Made by a program: the position numbers and the translations under genes. DNA of 64,000 nt from an uncultured Candidatus Entotheonella sp. (lineage in GTDB: Bacteria > Tectomicrobia > Entotheonellia > Entotheonellales > Entotheonellaceae), in NCBI GenBank assembly GCA_951828535.1, contig OX639990.1, positions 1,971,300-2,035,299 on the forward strand. Reading direction: 5' to 3'. Shown in pieces: positions 35,657 through 45,021 of the stretch (positions are counted from its first letter, which is position 1; each line of letters opens with the position of its first letter). The notes under the pieces are model-generated. The model searched no databases, was not told the origin of the DNA, and was given only the letters and a program-made list of their open reading frames with translations.

Positions 35657-35684
35657 CTTTTCTTAAGAAGCGGATTGAAACAGA

Positions 35685-36674
35685 ATGAACATAACCGATC
35701 AGGTGGCGCAATTTGGCACCGACATGGCGCGCATCCGCACCGAAATCGCCAAGGCCATTGTGGGGCACGGCGGCACCGTGGACGGCCTGCTCACCTGCCT
35801 GCTGTGCGGCGGTCACGCCCTCCTCGAAGGCGTGCCCGGGCTCGGCAAAACGCTGCTGGTCAAGAGCCTCGGCGCCGCCCTGCACCTGCAGTTCTCGCGC
35901 ATCCAGTTTACCCCCGACCTCATGCCGGCCGATATCATCGGCACCCGCGTGGTGCTCGAAGACGAGGCCGGGCAGCGCCATTTCGCCTTTCAACCCGGCC
36001 CGATCTTCAGCAACGTGGTGCTCGCCGACGAGATCAACCGCGCGACGCCAAAAACCCAATCCGCGCTGCTCGAGGCCATGCAGGAGCAGACGGTGACGGT
36101 GGCCGGCACGGAGCACAAGCTGCACCTGCCGTTCCTGGTGCTGGCCACCCAGAACCCGCTCGAAATGGACGGCACCTACCCGCTGCCGGAGGCGCAGCTC
36201 GATCGCTTCCTGCTGAAATTGCAGGTCAGCTACCCGTCGTTCAACGACCTCAGCGACATCGTCGACCGCACCACCCAGGGCGAGGCGCAGACCGCGGAGC
36301 CGGTCGCCACGGCAACCGACGTGCTGGCGGCCCAGCGCCTGATACGCGACGTGCCGCTGGCCACACACGTCAAGAATTACGCCATCCGCCTGGTCATGGC
36401 CACCCACCCGCAGACACCCCGTACCACCGACGCGGTGCGCAATTACGTGCGCTACGGCTCCAGCCCGCGCGGCGTGCAGAGCCTGGTGCTGGCCGCCAAG
36501 GTGCGGGCGCTGTTCGCCGGGCGCTTCAACGTCAGCTTCGACGACCTGCGCGAGGTCGCCGTGCCCTGCCTGCGGCACCGCCTCATCCTGAATTTCGAGG
36601 GCGAGGCGGAGGGCATCGACACCGCCGAGATCGTCAGCGGCCTCGTGCGCGACCTGCCGGAGAGCGGCCCCTAA
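35685..36674 (+). CDS. MoxR-family AAA+ ATPase
   Basis: The 329-residue product has Walker A LLEGVPGLGKTLLVKS near residue 46, Walker B NVVLADEINRATPKTQSALL near residue 109, sensor 1 LVLATQNPLEMDGTYPLPEA near residue 148, and a lid domain near the end. MoxR ATPases act as chaperones with VWA-domain partners for cofactor insertion or envelope-complex assembly. The usual next gene, DUF58, is here displaced to 45022 by 8.3 kb of accessory DNA, while the permease and coiled-coil genes precede it. Confidence 0.95.
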   Translation: MNITDQVAQFGTDMARIRTEIAKAIVGHGGTVDGLLTCLLCGGHALLEGVPGLGKTLLVKSLGAALHLQFSRIQFTPDLMPADIIGTRVVLEDEAGQRHFAFQPGPIFSNVVLADEINRATPKTQSALLEAMQEQTVTVAGTEHKLHLPFLVLATQNPLEMDGTYPLPEAQLDRFLLKLQVSYPSFNDLSDIVDRTTQGEAQTAEPVATATDVLAAQRLIRDVPLATHVKNYAIRLVMATHPQTPRTTDAVRNYVRYGSSPRGVQSLVLAAKVRALFAGRFNVSFDDLREVAVPCLRHRLILNFEGEAEGIDTAEIVSGLVRDLPESGP

Positions 36675-36720
36675 AGCATCTGCACGGGATGGTTTTCATC
36701 ACCTGGGAGTAGCACAGACC

Positions 36721-36948
36721 ATGAAATCATTCGAGAGGATTACCATGGCTCCCGACGTCATGGGCGGCAAGGCGTGCATTCGAGGTCAGCACGTCACGGT
36801 TGGGACCATCGTCGGTCTCTTGGCGGCTGGCCGTTCGCCCGGGGAAATCCTCAAAGCCTATCCGTATCTTGAACGGGAGGACATCGACCAATCCCTGGCC
36901 TACGCCGCCTGGAGGCTGGAGGAGCGAGAAGTTCCTCTCTCCCCGTAG
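36721..36948 (+). CDS. DUF433 domain protein
   Basis: The 75-residue product has the DUF433 signature: ERITMAPDVMGGKACIRGQHV followed by TVGTIVGLLAAGRSPGEILKAYPYLE, a small winged-helix-like fold often found as the antitoxin-like partner of a PIN-type gene. No PIN gene follows directly; instead two small DUF genes do. A DNA-binding regulatory role is inferred from family knowledge. Confidence 0.87.
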   Translation: MKSFERITMAPDVMGGKACIRGQHVTVGTIVGLLAAGRSPGEILKAYPYLEREDIDQSLAYAAWRLEEREVPLSP

Positions 36949-36961
36949 GGATGAAGGGGTC

Positions 36962-37216
36962 ATGAAGACAACGCGCTACTTTCATGAGCAGGTGCGTCGC
37001 AAGCGTCCCTACATTGAGTTGACGTGGTGCGCTCAAGTCGTGGCTGCGCCCCTTCGCACGGAGGAGCAGGAGAATGGGCGAGTGCGCTTTTGGGGAGAGG
37101 TCATCCTACCCGGCGAAACGGCCCCACGCTATCTGCGCGTCGTAACGCTGGAAGACGGCGAGACTATTCACAACGCATTTTTCGACCGACGCTTTCGGAA
37201 GGAGGAACAGGCATGA
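36962..37216 (+). CDS. Small hypothetical protein preceding DUF2283
   Basis: The 84-residue product starts 13 bases after the DUF433 gene and overlaps the DUF2283 gene by four bases (ATGA). It has an HEQVRRKRPYIELTWC opening and a beta-rich remainder ending RRFRKEEQA. Genes of this type commonly precede DUF2283 genes in toxin-antitoxin-like pairs. Which of them would be toxic is unknown. Confidence 0.72.
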   Translation: MKTTRYFHEQVRRKRPYIELTWCAQVVAAPLRTEEQENGRVRFWGEVILPGETAPRYLRVVTLEDGETIHNAFFDRRFRKEEQA

Positions 37217-37428
37217 AACTTCACTACTACCCGGAGACCGACAGCCTCTATGTCGAATTCAAGGCCCACCCCGGGGCTGAAACCATCGAGGTCACTGAGG
37301 GGCTGAACGTCGACATAGATGCTGATGGCGAGGTGGTCGGCTTCGACATCGACCAGGCATCCCGACGCCTGGACCTGCACACGTTGGAAACCGAGGCACT
37401 GCCCCTTTACAGCATCAAAGCGAGCTGA
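37213..37428 (+). CDS. DUF2283 domain protein
   Basis: The 71-residue product has the DUF2283 pattern: MKLHYYPETDSLYVEF, TIEVTEGLNVDIDADGEVVG and a helix with IDQASRRLDL. It overlaps the preceding gene by four bases and has AGGAGG-like bases (GGAGGAACAGGC) upstream. DUF2283 proteins are usually found in small two-gene units that behave like toxin-antitoxin modules. Confidence 0.88.
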   Translation: MKLHYYPETDSLYVEFKAHPGAETIEVTEGLNVDIDADGEVVGFDIDQASRRLDLHTLETEALPLYSIKAS

Positions 37429-37560
37429 TCCGCCACTGCTGGCGGACAGGCTTTCCGTGACCAATGGACCAGGTTCTATAGAGAGCGCCGGCGACTCGGC
37501 GGGGATCTTTTCCGCTGATTCACACGTGAAATCGGAGCCTGCGGTCGCCTTGACGACGGC

Positions 37561-38991
37561 ATGCCTGACGCAAAAATGACAGAGATAATTCCCCTTCCAA
37601 CCTGGGTGGTGGTCGTTGCCGGCGCCTTTTCACTTTGGGCGATTCTTGACCACCTGCTCATCCCAGGCGCGCGCTGGTTTTTCAGACGGCGCGCCAGTCG
37701 TGTGATCGACGAGCTCAACACCCGCTTGCAGTTGCAAATACCGCTTTTCCAACGGACAAAACGACAGGTTCTTATCGATCGACTGACACACGACCCCAAG
37801 GTGATGGAGTCGGTCGAGGCTGAGGCGCAGCGGTCTGACGTACCGCGAGAAGTTCTGGCCCGGGAAGTCGAGCGCTATGCGCGTGAGATCGTGCCGTCGT
37901 TCAATGTCTACCTGTACTTCCGAATCGGGTATTACCTGGCACGACGCATCCTGCAATTCCTGTATCGGGTCCGCCTGGGCTATGCCGACGACGAGGCACT
38001 GGCCAAAATCGAGCCTACCGCGAGCATCGTTTTTCTGATGAATCATCGCAGTAACATGGACTACATCATCGTTGCCTACATGGCCGCGACGCGCTCCGCA
38101 TTGAGCTATGCAGTGGGCGAATGGGCGCGCACCTGGCCCCTGCAGTCAATCATCAAATCGCTCGGCGGTTTCTTCGTGCGTCGACAATCCGACAACCCGC
38201 TCTACCGTCGCGTCCTGGCCCGCTATGTCCAAATGGCGACGGCAGGCGGCGTCGTACAGGCGTTCTACCCCGAGGGTCGTTTCACCCGCGACGGACGCCT
38301 CCGCAAGCCGAGGCTTGGCCTCATCAGCTACATGGTTTCGGCATTCGACCCCAAGGGTGAACGAGACCTCGTGTTCATCCCGGTGGGAATCAACTACGAC
38401 CGTGTGCTGGAGGACCGCACCCTGGTACGCGAACTCGACCCGCAGGCCAGCCCACGCAGCAAGACGTACACCGTCGTAGCCTTTGTAAGGTTCCTCGGCC
38501 ATCAGGTAAAACTCCTGCTGGAACGGCGCTGGTATCGCTTCGGCTATGCCTGCGTTAATTTCGGAACGCCGGTTTCCATGCGGTCGTACACCGCCCGCAC
38601 CAGAACGGATTTTCGCCCTCTGGACGCAGAAGCTCGTTTTGGAGCCGTCGAGCAGCTTGGCAATGTGTTGCTCGACGCCATCGCCACGGCCATTCCGGTA
38701 TTACCGGTGCCGCTCATCGCCACCGTGTTCCTGCGCCATCCACAAACGGCCATGAGCGAACTCGAGATCAAGGCACAGACCCACGCCCTGATCAATGATC
38801 TCGAGCAGCGCGGGGCGTATGTCCACATCCCGAGATCAGACCGCGACTACGCGACCACAGTAGGGCTGCGGATGCTGGTGCTGCGGCATTTGGTGCAGGA
38901 ATCGGATGGGCTCTACCGCGCGTGTGCTGACGAACACGACATTCTGCGTTACTACGCCAATTCGATAGCCCACTTCCTGCCCGAACCGTGA
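37561..38991 (+). CDS. PlsB-like glycerol-3-phosphate acyltransferase
   Basis: The 476-residue product has the acyltransferase block I NHRSNMDY (His162 to Asp167, the HX4D pair), block III-like FYPEGRFTRDG near residue 237, and one N-terminal hydrophobic segment (residues 13-29). It is shorter than PlsB of enteric bacteria (about 800 residues) and lacks the long N-terminal domain. It may acylate glycerol-3-phosphate or a related lipid at the inner membrane. It lies among toxin-antitoxin genes, so it may be cargo of the second island rather than part of a lipid operon. Confidence 0.85.
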   Translation: MPDAKMTEIIPLPTWVVVVAGAFSLWAILDHLLIPGARWFFRRRASRVIDELNTRLQLQIPLFQRTKRQVLIDRLTHDPKVMESVEAEAQRSDVPREVLAREVERYAREIVPSFNVYLYFRIGYYLARRILQFLYRVRLGYADDEALAKIEPTASIVFLMNHRSNMDYIIVAYMAATRSALSYAVGEWARTWPLQSIIKSLGGFFVRRQSDNPLYRRVLARYVQMATAGGVVQAFYPEGRFTRDGRLRKPRLGLISYMVSAFDPKGERDLVFIPVGINYDRVLEDRTLVRELDPQASPRSKTYTVVAFVRFLGHQVKLLLERRWYRFGYACVNFGTPVSMRSYTARTRTDFRPLDAEARFGAVEQLGNVLLDAIATAIPVLPVPLIATVFLRHPQTAMSELEIKAQTHALINDLEQRGAYVHIPRSDRDYATTVGLRMLVLRHLVQESDGLYRACADEHDILRYYANSIAHFLPEP

Positions 38992-39131
38992 TGGCTCCAT
39001 GCGCAGAGCGCCTGGAATCCAGTTCAGCCGTCTCGGTGGCGACCGCCATCTTCCCATTCAAAGATGAGTTCAAGGCGCTTAGGGTTGTTCGAAGCCGGCA
39101 AGCAGTTCAATCGCGTCGCTTGACCTGACTT

Positions 39132-39158
39132 CCTTACCCATTTACCTTGAACGTAAGG
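39132..39158. promoter_or_regulatory. Inverted repeat, probable operator of the AbrB/PIN pair
   Basis: CCTTAC and GTAAGG form an inverted repeat with a 15-base gap, and a nested TTAC...GTAA lies inside. It ends at the ribosome-binding site of the antitoxin gene, so autoregulation by the AbrB-type protein is likely. Confidence 0.45.
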
Positions 39159-39171
39159 AGGAACGACAGCC

Positions 39172-39423
39172 ATGCTCGTAAAAGTCACCTCAAAACGGCA
39201 GGTAACCTTTCCCAAGCACGTGCTCGACGCGCTAGGCGTGGGACCCGGCGACCAATTGGAGCTGATGGAAAGCACCGAGGGGTTCATCCTGCGCCCGCGC
39301 CGGATAGACTACTCACGCTTGGGGACGCTCCGCGACAAGATTCCTGATGGACACCCGCCCTTCGACATCCGGACGTTCCGGGACCTACGGGAGCAAGGGA
39401 ATGGCCCCTCGCTACGGCGTTGA
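39172..39423 (+). CDS. AbrB/MazE-type antitoxin
   Basis: The 83-residue product starts with the swapped-hairpin DNA-binding fold (VKVTSKRQVTFPKHVLDALG, then GDQLELMESTEGFILRPRR). The C-terminal 40 residues presumably wrap the toxin. It overlaps the PIN-domain gene by 23 bases. An AAGGAGG ribosome-binding site precedes the ATG. Confidence 0.9.
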   Translation: MLVKVTSKRQVTFPKHVLDALGVGPGDQLELMESTEGFILRPRRIDYSRLGTLRDKIPDGHPPFDIRTFRDLREQGNGPSLRR

Positions 39424-39799
39424 CACATCAGTCCTGGTCAGGTTAGTCACCAAGGAGCCCTTGAGCGACTTCGAGCGCTGTGTGAGCCGGCTTAGCACCT
39501 TGGTGGAAAACGAGGGATACGAGATATTCGCGTCCAATCAGGCCGTAGGGGAGGCCTACGCCGCCCTGATGCACCATTACGGCATCAGCAGCGCCAACGC
39601 CCGCTCCACGCTGCTGGACGTTCTGACCAGCGGCCTCGTGGTCCCCCTGAACGGCCAAGCCGTCATTGAAGCCCTTTCAGCCTCCGGCGGCCCCGGCCCG
39701 TTCGACCGGCTCATCACCGACGACTACGCACGGGCCGGGCTGGAGACGTTGACGCTGGACCGCAGGATGGCTTCCCTGCCCAACGCGGGCCTCCTCTGA
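39401..39799 (+). CDS. PIN-domain toxin (VapC-like)
   Basis: The 132-residue product has the PIN acidic residues Asp in YGVDTSVLVRL (residue 8), Glu in AVGEAYAAL (near residue 50), and Asp in FDRLITDDYA (near residue 106-107). VapC-like proteins are metal-dependent RNases inhibited by their antitoxin. The gene overlaps the AbrB-type antitoxin, giving the normal antitoxin-first order. Confidence 0.88.
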   Translation: MAPRYGVDTSVLVRLVTKEPLSDFERCVSRLSTLVENEGYEIFASNQAVGEAYAALMHHYGISSANARSTLLDVLTSGLVVPLNGQAVIEALSASGGPGPFDRLITDDYARAGLETLTLDRRMASLPNAGLL

Positions 39800-39964
39800 T
39801 CTTGACTTTGTACAAACGCTGGTAGGTGTCAGCGCGTATAAACCCGCGGCGGTTTTGACGCGCCGCACCAAGGCCGGGGCGGCATCGCCGACGCGCGGCA
39901 GATTCGTTATTGTGAAAGAGGCAGCTTATCAATGAACTACCCACTTATTGAAGGCTTTGGTTGA

Positions 39965-42900
39965 ATGTTTGACATCTCCAAAGATCAACTACTCCAGCTC
40001 AGCGATGTAGATCTGCGGGAGTTGGTAGCTTGTCTGTGCGAGGCAGAGTTAAGGCGCAAAGGAGCGCCAGTCAGCGCTGTGAGATGCGGCGGCTCTCAAA
40101 CCGCTCCCGATGGGGGTTTGGACGTTGAAGTCCGAGTCAAGGACCAAGAGTATGCGGGCGACTTCGTACCCCGCGCTTGGACTGGAATTCAGGTCAAGAA
40201 GTCAAGTATGCCGGCTGGTAAGATCGCCAATGAAATATCCCCCGAGGGCGTTCTGCGGCCCGTATTCCCGGAGCTTGCGAGACACAATGGCTGCTACATC
40301 ATCGTCAGCCTGGCCGATGACCCCGCTGGCACCAACCTGGGCGATCGAGAGAAGGCAATGCAGGCGCAGGTCGAATCGATCAAGGACCAGGGTGACCTAC
40401 GAATAGAGTTTTACGGGCGAGGCCGTCTTACCGATTGGCTTCGTCAGCATCCCGGCGTTCAGCTTTGGGTGCGCGAAAAACTTGGCTTGCAGTTGAGTGG
40501 ATGGAGACCGCACGGGAGATGGAGTGCCACACCACGGAATGCTGAAGACGGTCTGATCTGCGAAGGGGGTGTTGTCATTAGGCTTCCAGGACGAGAGCAG
40601 GACGAGTTAGGCATCGCTCAGGGCATAGAAGGGATTCGAGAGTTGGTAAGAAACCCGGACAAAGCGGTGCGGATTGTCGGGTTATCCGGGGTAGGCAAAT
40701 CCCGGATCGTCCAGGCGCTGTTCGAAGAATCTGTTGGGAACAAACCCCTCGACAGACACCTTGCGGTATACGCCGACCTTGCCGAGACACCGGATCCACC
40801 AGCCCGAACGGTTCTTGAGCGTCTTGCTGCTGAAGGACGCCCGGCCATCATGGTATTGGACAACTGTCCGTCTGATGCACACAACCGACTTGCTGGCCAA
40901 GTTGCTTCCTTGCCGAACCTTCACCTTGTTACGGTCGAATACGACATTCGAGAAGATAAACCTGAAGTTACCAGCGTTGTTCGGATTGATGCCGAAGGTT
41001 CCGAAATAGCCGAGACGCTGATCAAACGTCGGTATCCTGGCCTTGGTCAAGTGAACGCACGACGGATCGCCGAGTTGTCGGGTGGCAACGCCCGGGTTGC
41101 GCTCGCCCTTGCAGACGCGGCGAACGAGGTGAAGGAAAGCCTTTCAGATTTTTCAGATGCACAACTTTTCGAGAGATTGTTCTATCAAGGAGGCGAGCGC
41201 GACTCTGATCTTGCTGTGTCCGCCGAGATATTGTCACTTGTGTACTCGTTCTCGGTTGGCCGGAACGAAGAGGGCGTGGACGAACTCGCCACACTTGGCG
41301 GATTGCTAGATCAGGGCCGGGACCGACGCGTACTGTACAGGGCGACACAAACGCTCGTTGAGCGACAACTCGCACAGAATCGGGGAAATTGGCGCGCAGT
41401 CTTGCCCCATGCCGTGGCCAATCGGCTCGCTGCGAAAGCACTCGTAAACATCCCCGTTGACCACATCTTAAACACCTTCCAACGGCTGCCAAGTCTGCGT
41501 TTGCTGAAGTCATTCGGGAGACGCCTTGGGTTTCTCCATGATCATGAGGTTGCGCAGGATATTGTCAAATCCTGGTTGTCGCCCGGTGGGCGATTGCACG
41601 ATCTTTCCCAGCTTAATGACGATGACATCCAGCTCCTTCAGAACGTCGCACCGGTAGTCCCGGAGGATGTACTGAGCGTGATTGAGCCTCAGGAAGAAGC
41701 GTTTTTCTCCAGGGAAAACCCCCATTTCACCACGTTTGTAAACCTTCTGATTGCAATCGCATATGATGCTGATTTCTTCGAAAGATGTGTCACCCTTCTG
41801 GCCAAGTTCTCGCTAACGGAAAGAGAGGGTGAGAATTGGGACAGCACACAGAACCGGCTCTTCGGCCTGTTTTCGTTGTATCTCTCGGGAACTCATGCTG
41901 GTCCAGACGCCCGTGAAGAGCTTGCCCGTCGTTATCTGTCGAGCACCGAGACGAACGAACAGCGCCTCGGGTTGGGGATGCTGAAGGCGGCGCTGCGGAG
42001 TAACCATTGGTCCTCAACCGAGACGTTCGAGTTCGGCGTTCGCCCGAGGAATTTCGGTTATCAACCTAGGACTCACGAGGAGCGAAACGGGTGGTTTAAG
42101 TGCTTCATTGCACTGGCGCAGAAAATAGCCATGGATGGCAATGCTTACCTTTCGGCTGAAGTTCGCGGTTTACTCGCGAACGAGCTGCGAAATCTTTGGA
42201 GCTATCCGGTACTGCATGCAACGCTGGTGGATATGGCGAGGGCCTTGAACAACCAGCGGCCTTGGCTGGAAGGCTGGCGGGCCGTACGATCGATCAAGCG
42301 CTACGGCCATCGCAAAGCCGATGGCACTGCCGTAGTCGACGGCTCCGAACTGCTGGACGAAATGGACGAGGCGTTAAAGCCGCGACGCCTAACTGATGAA
42401 GTCAGAGTCTACGTTCTCAGCGTCGGATATCAGCAGTTCGCACCGGATGAAGAATTCGATTATGACGACGGCCAAGATTGGCCAAAGGCGCACGAACGCG
42501 CCGCTGCAAAGGCATACGATCTTGGTACGGCTGTGGCTGCCGAACCGGAAGTCATGGATGAGTTGTCTCAGGATCTCTTCACAGCAGAACGCGGTTATCT
42601 CGTTGAATTTGGCACAGGTGTAGCTTCGAAATGGAGCGACCTGCGGTCTCTTTGGGACCGTCTCGTCGAGTCTCTGGAACTCGCCGCTGATCAAGCAAGG
42701 TATTGTGGTGTCCTGACCGGTATCCTCGAAATTGTCCACCAACGCGATGAGTCACTGGCACAGGAAATTCTTGATGAAGCGGTGCAGAACCCCACGCTCA
42801 GAAGGATTATCGTGAGCCTGCAGTTGGCGGTTCCATTTGGTCAAACAGGTATCAGCCGACTGGATAGATCACTCGACTTCGAAGATACCCCACTGCGACA

Positions 42901-43810
42901 ATTCGGAAATCTCGCTTGGAATCGTCTACTTGACACGTTCAGCGAAACGGACATCCGGGGCTTGGTGCTAAAGGTGCTGTACAGACCTGATGGCACCAGA
43001 ATTGTCCTTGAGGGTCTAGCCACGCGGTTTCGACTATTGAAAAGCGACGGACGCACTCTGGCCTCCGACCTGATGAAACTCGGCCTACGAGCTTCCATCG
43101 CACTCCTGCGCCAAGACGCGCATTATCACCGCAATGACTCAACCGCTCGCAATGTATCGGAAGTCTTAGCATCCTGCCTGAATGAAGCTGAGTTGCCCCA
43201 AGAGGTTGGTGAAGTCTTCAACGCCTATCTCGGCCGGGTGAGGAGATCGTATTCTCATATGGGTGCCTTAGAGGCGTCGGCAGCAATTCTGGCTGAGAAA
43301 GCGACGTTTCGGTTTCTTGACGGTGTTTTCTTGGATCCAGGCCTTACTGACGTTCATCGTCATGGGATTTTCAGGGAGTTCACCCACAGAAAGAACCCGC
43401 TTTCCAGTGCCTGCGCCGAGGTACTATTGGACTGGTGCCGGCAAAGCGGATTTCAAGTTCAAGAACGCCTATCGATTCTTTCAGGAGCAATTTACCCCTT
43501 TGAAAAAGAGCCAGACGGTGATGGGGTCGTATTGTCGGAGCAAGCGCGCGCGATCATAGAGGAAGCGCAAGATCCCTGCGCGATTCTGAGAAATCTCTGC
43601 TCCTCTGTTCGGCCGAGTGGATGGTCGGGGAGTTTGGCGGACATCATCGCGAAGCGGCGCCAAGCTTTTGAGACGTTGTTGGAACACGACCGACCCAATA
43701 TCCGGGATGCGGCTGCAGCACGGATCGCTGAAATGAAGGAATGGGAAGAGCAGGAACGACGCTACGAGCAAACCAGAGACCGACAGCGTGATCAGCGTTT
43801 TGAGTGGTGA
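39965..43810 (+). CDS. Large PD-(D/E)XK nuclease-like / STAND-like NTPase
   Basis: The 1281-residue product has a likely N-terminal Mrr-like nuclease domain: DGGLDV (Asp53), then GIQVKKS (Gln76, Lys78) after a 22-residue spacer, the D...QxK form of PD-(D/E)XK. Residues 225-250 contain the Walker A GLSGVGKSRIVQ, and further on VLDNCP is a Walker-B-like stretch. About 800 residues of helical repeats follow, suited to target sensing. This layout (nuclease, NTPase, superhelix) is that of Avs-like STAND defence proteins. It is moderately AT-rich, stands alone, and lies in an island with toxin-antitoxin genes. A phage-sensing role is inferred. Confidence 0.83.
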   Translation: MFDISKDQLLQLSDVDLRELVACLCEAELRRKGAPVSAVRCGGSQTAPDGGLDVEVRVKDQEYAGDFVPRAWTGIQVKKSSMPAGKIANEISPEGVLRPVFPELARHNGCYIIVSLADDPAGTNLGDREKAMQAQVESIKDQGDLRIEFYGRGRLTDWLRQHPGVQLWVREKLGLQLSGWRPHGRWSATPRNAEDGLICEGGVVIRLPGREQDELGIAQGIEGIRELVRNPDKAVRIVGLSGVGKSRIVQALFEESVGNKPLDRHLAVYADLAETPDPPARTVLERLAAEGRPAIMVLDNCPSDAHNRLAGQVASLPNLHLVTVEYDIREDKPEVTSVVRIDAEGSEIAETLIKRRYPGLGQVNARRIAELSGGNARVALALADAANEVKESLSDFSDAQLFERLFYQGGERDSDLAVSAEILSLVYSFSVGRNEEGVDELATLGGLLDQGRDRRVLYRATQTLVERQLAQNRGNWRAVLPHAVANRLAAKALVNIPVDHILNTFQRLPSLRLLKSFGRRLGFLHDHEVAQDIVKSWLSPGGRLHDLSQLNDDDIQLLQNVAPVVPEDVLSVIEPQEEAFFSRENPHFTTFVNLLIAIAYDADFFERCVTLLAKFSLTEREGENWDSTQNRLFGLFSLYLSGTHAGPDAREELARRYLSSTETNEQRLGLGMLKAALRSNHWSSTETFEFGVRPRNFGYQPRTHEERNGWFKCFIALAQKIAMDGNAYLSAEVRGLLANELRNLWSYPVLHATLVDMARALNNQRPWLEGWRAVRSIKRYGHRKADGTAVVDGSELLDEMDEALKPRRLTDEVRVYVLSVGYQQFAPDEEFDYDDGQDWPKAHERAAAKAYDLGTAVAAEPEVMDELSQDLFTAERGYLVEFGTGVASKWSDLRSLWDRLVESLELAADQARYCGVLTGILEIVHQRDESLAQEILDEAVQNPTLRRIIVSLQLAVPFGQTGISRLDRSLDFEDTPLRQFGNLAWNRLLDTFSETDIRGLVLKVLYRPDGTRIVLEGLATRFRLLKSDGRTLASDLMKLGLRASIALLRQDAHYHRNDSTARNVSEVLASCLNEAELPQEVGEVFNAYLGRVRRSYSHMGALEASAAILAEKATFRFLDGVFLDPGLTDVHRHGIFREFTHRKNPLSSACAEVLLDWCRQSGFQVQERLSILSGAIYPFEKEPDGDGVVLSEQARAIIEEAQDPCAILRNLCSSVRPSGWSGSLADIIAKRRQAFETLLEHDRPNIRDAAAARIAEMKEWEEQERRYEQTRDRQRDQRFEW

Positions 43811-43846
43811 CAATTTGACGTCAAAGATGCGAAGGCCAGGAACGTA

Positions 43847-44083
43847 ATGCCAATTGTGCTGAGGGAAGGGCCTTACCGATTCTTCTTCTATTCAGGGGAT
43901 GGGGATGAGCCCCACCACGTACACGTGGCGCGCGACAACAGAATCGCAAAATTCTGGCTGGACCCGGTGAGAATACAGAGGAGTGGCGGATTGAGGCGCG
44001 CTGAGATACGCCGCGTGCAACGGATAATCGAAGAGAATCACAGATTGCTGATGGAGGCGTGGAATGATTACTTCAACGATTGA
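43847..44083 (+). CDS. DUF4160 protein
   Basis: The 78-residue product carries the DUF4160 signature: GPYRFFFYSGDGDEPHHVHV, KFWLDP and RIIEENHRLLMEAWNDYF. The gene overlaps the DUF2442 gene by 20 bases. DUF4160/DUF2442 pairs behave like toxin-antitoxin units in the literature, but the mechanism is unclear. Confidence 0.92.
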   Translation: MPIVLREGPYRFFFYSGDGDEPHHVHVARDNRIAKFWLDPVRIQRSGGLRRAEIRRVQRIIEENHRLLMEAWNDYFND

Positions 44084-44423
44084 GGTACAGATACCGGAAG
44101 CGGAGGACGTGTCGGTTACCGATGATACGCTGCAGGTCGAGCTCTCGGATGGGCGTAGCATTTCCGTGCCCCTTGCCTGGTATCCCAGACTCGTCCACGC
44201 CATCCAGGGAGAGCGCAACAACTGGGAGTTGGTCGGTGAGGGTCAGGGAATCCGCTGGCCGGACTTGGACGAAGACCTTAGCGTCGAAGGGCTGATCGCG
44301 GGCCGCCCATCAAGGGAAAGCCAACGTTCTTTCAAACGGTGGCTCGAAGCCAAACGGGCGGGGCGCAGTGTGCTGCTTTCTGACCTGACGGCTGTTGAAC
44401 GAGAGGGCGACGCCGGGAAGTGA
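44064..44423 (+). CDS. DUF2442 protein
   Basis: The 119-residue product has the DUF2442 fold: VTDDTLQVELSDGRSISVPL, a tryptophan-tyrosine strand (AWYPRL) and GIRWPDLDEDLSVEGLIAG. Its C-terminal part is lysine/arginine-rich. It forms an overlapping pair with the DUF4160 gene. The 253 bases after it, to 44676, contain no gene I can support. Confidence 0.92.
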   Translation: MITSTIEVQIPEAEDVSVTDDTLQVELSDGRSISVPLAWYPRLVHAIQGERNNWELVGEGQGIRWPDLDEDLSVEGLIAGRPSRESQRSFKRWLEAKRAGRSVLLSDLTAVEREGDAGK

Positions 44424-44676
44424 GCTTGCCCCCTGGGTTGGATCATCCCGTTCCCGAAAGGCGCTGACAGGTCCTCTCTTCCTCCCATCCTACACCGTCG
44501 CCCCTGGAGAAAACCCACCTTGACTGCTGGCTCGCCGAATACACGATGGAATTCCTGAACGTCCTTCACGTTCTGTGCCTCCGACATCGGAAGCCCAAAA
44601 AAACAAAGCTGGAATCGGAGCCTGGGTAAGGGTAGGGTTGTGAACCTCGCAGGTCCGGTAAATTGAGGAGTCCATC

Positions 44677-44991
44677 GTGGCCATACAGGAAACGACCCCG
44701 CCCCACAGCGTCCTGATCGGCTACAAAGAACTCGCCGTCCTCGCGGTCATCGTCCTTCTCATCGTCGTCGCGATCTTCGGCACCACAATGTGGGCTATCT
44801 CCAGAACGTTTGCGCCGCTTCGAGAAGACATACGGGCGCTCAGCAGGCGTATGGATGCAGCCTTGGCAGGAGTTGGCAAGGAACTGCTCGCGCTGCGTAA
44901 GGACATCGGCGACCTCGACAGCCAAGCAGCCCGAATCGAGACCATCCTGGAGCAGCAACGCCGAGGCAAGACGGCGCCCGACGCACCTTGA
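44677..44991 (+). CDS. Small membrane-anchored coiled-coil protein
   Basis: The 104-residue product starts with GTG preceded by GAGGAG. It has a transmembrane segment at residues 19-40 and a heptad-rich helical tail (EDIRALSRRMDAALAGVGK, then LALRKDIGDLDSQAARIETILE). It resembles in layout the small protein at 3561. It ends 30 bases before the DUF58 gene and may be the last gene of the second island. The function is unknown. Confidence 0.72.
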   Translation: MAIQETTPPHSVLIGYKELAVLAVIVLLIVVAIFGTTMWAISRTFAPLREDIRALSRRMDAALAGVGKELLALRKDIGDLDSQAARIETILEQQRRGKTAPDAP

Positions 44992-45021
44992 TGCTGGGTG
45001 AACCCTGGAAACACTCACTTT

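Noticed and set aside
44510-44587. Start of a pyrophosphohydrolase-like protein on the minus strand (EAQNVKDVQEFHRVFGEP)
   Set aside because: Only about 25 residues look meaningful and then similarity is lost; too short to call even a pseudogene.
36675-45021. Direct repeats bounding the second island
   Set aside because: I compared the sequence after moxR (36675-36720) with that before DUF58 (44990-45021) and saw no convincing shared segment.
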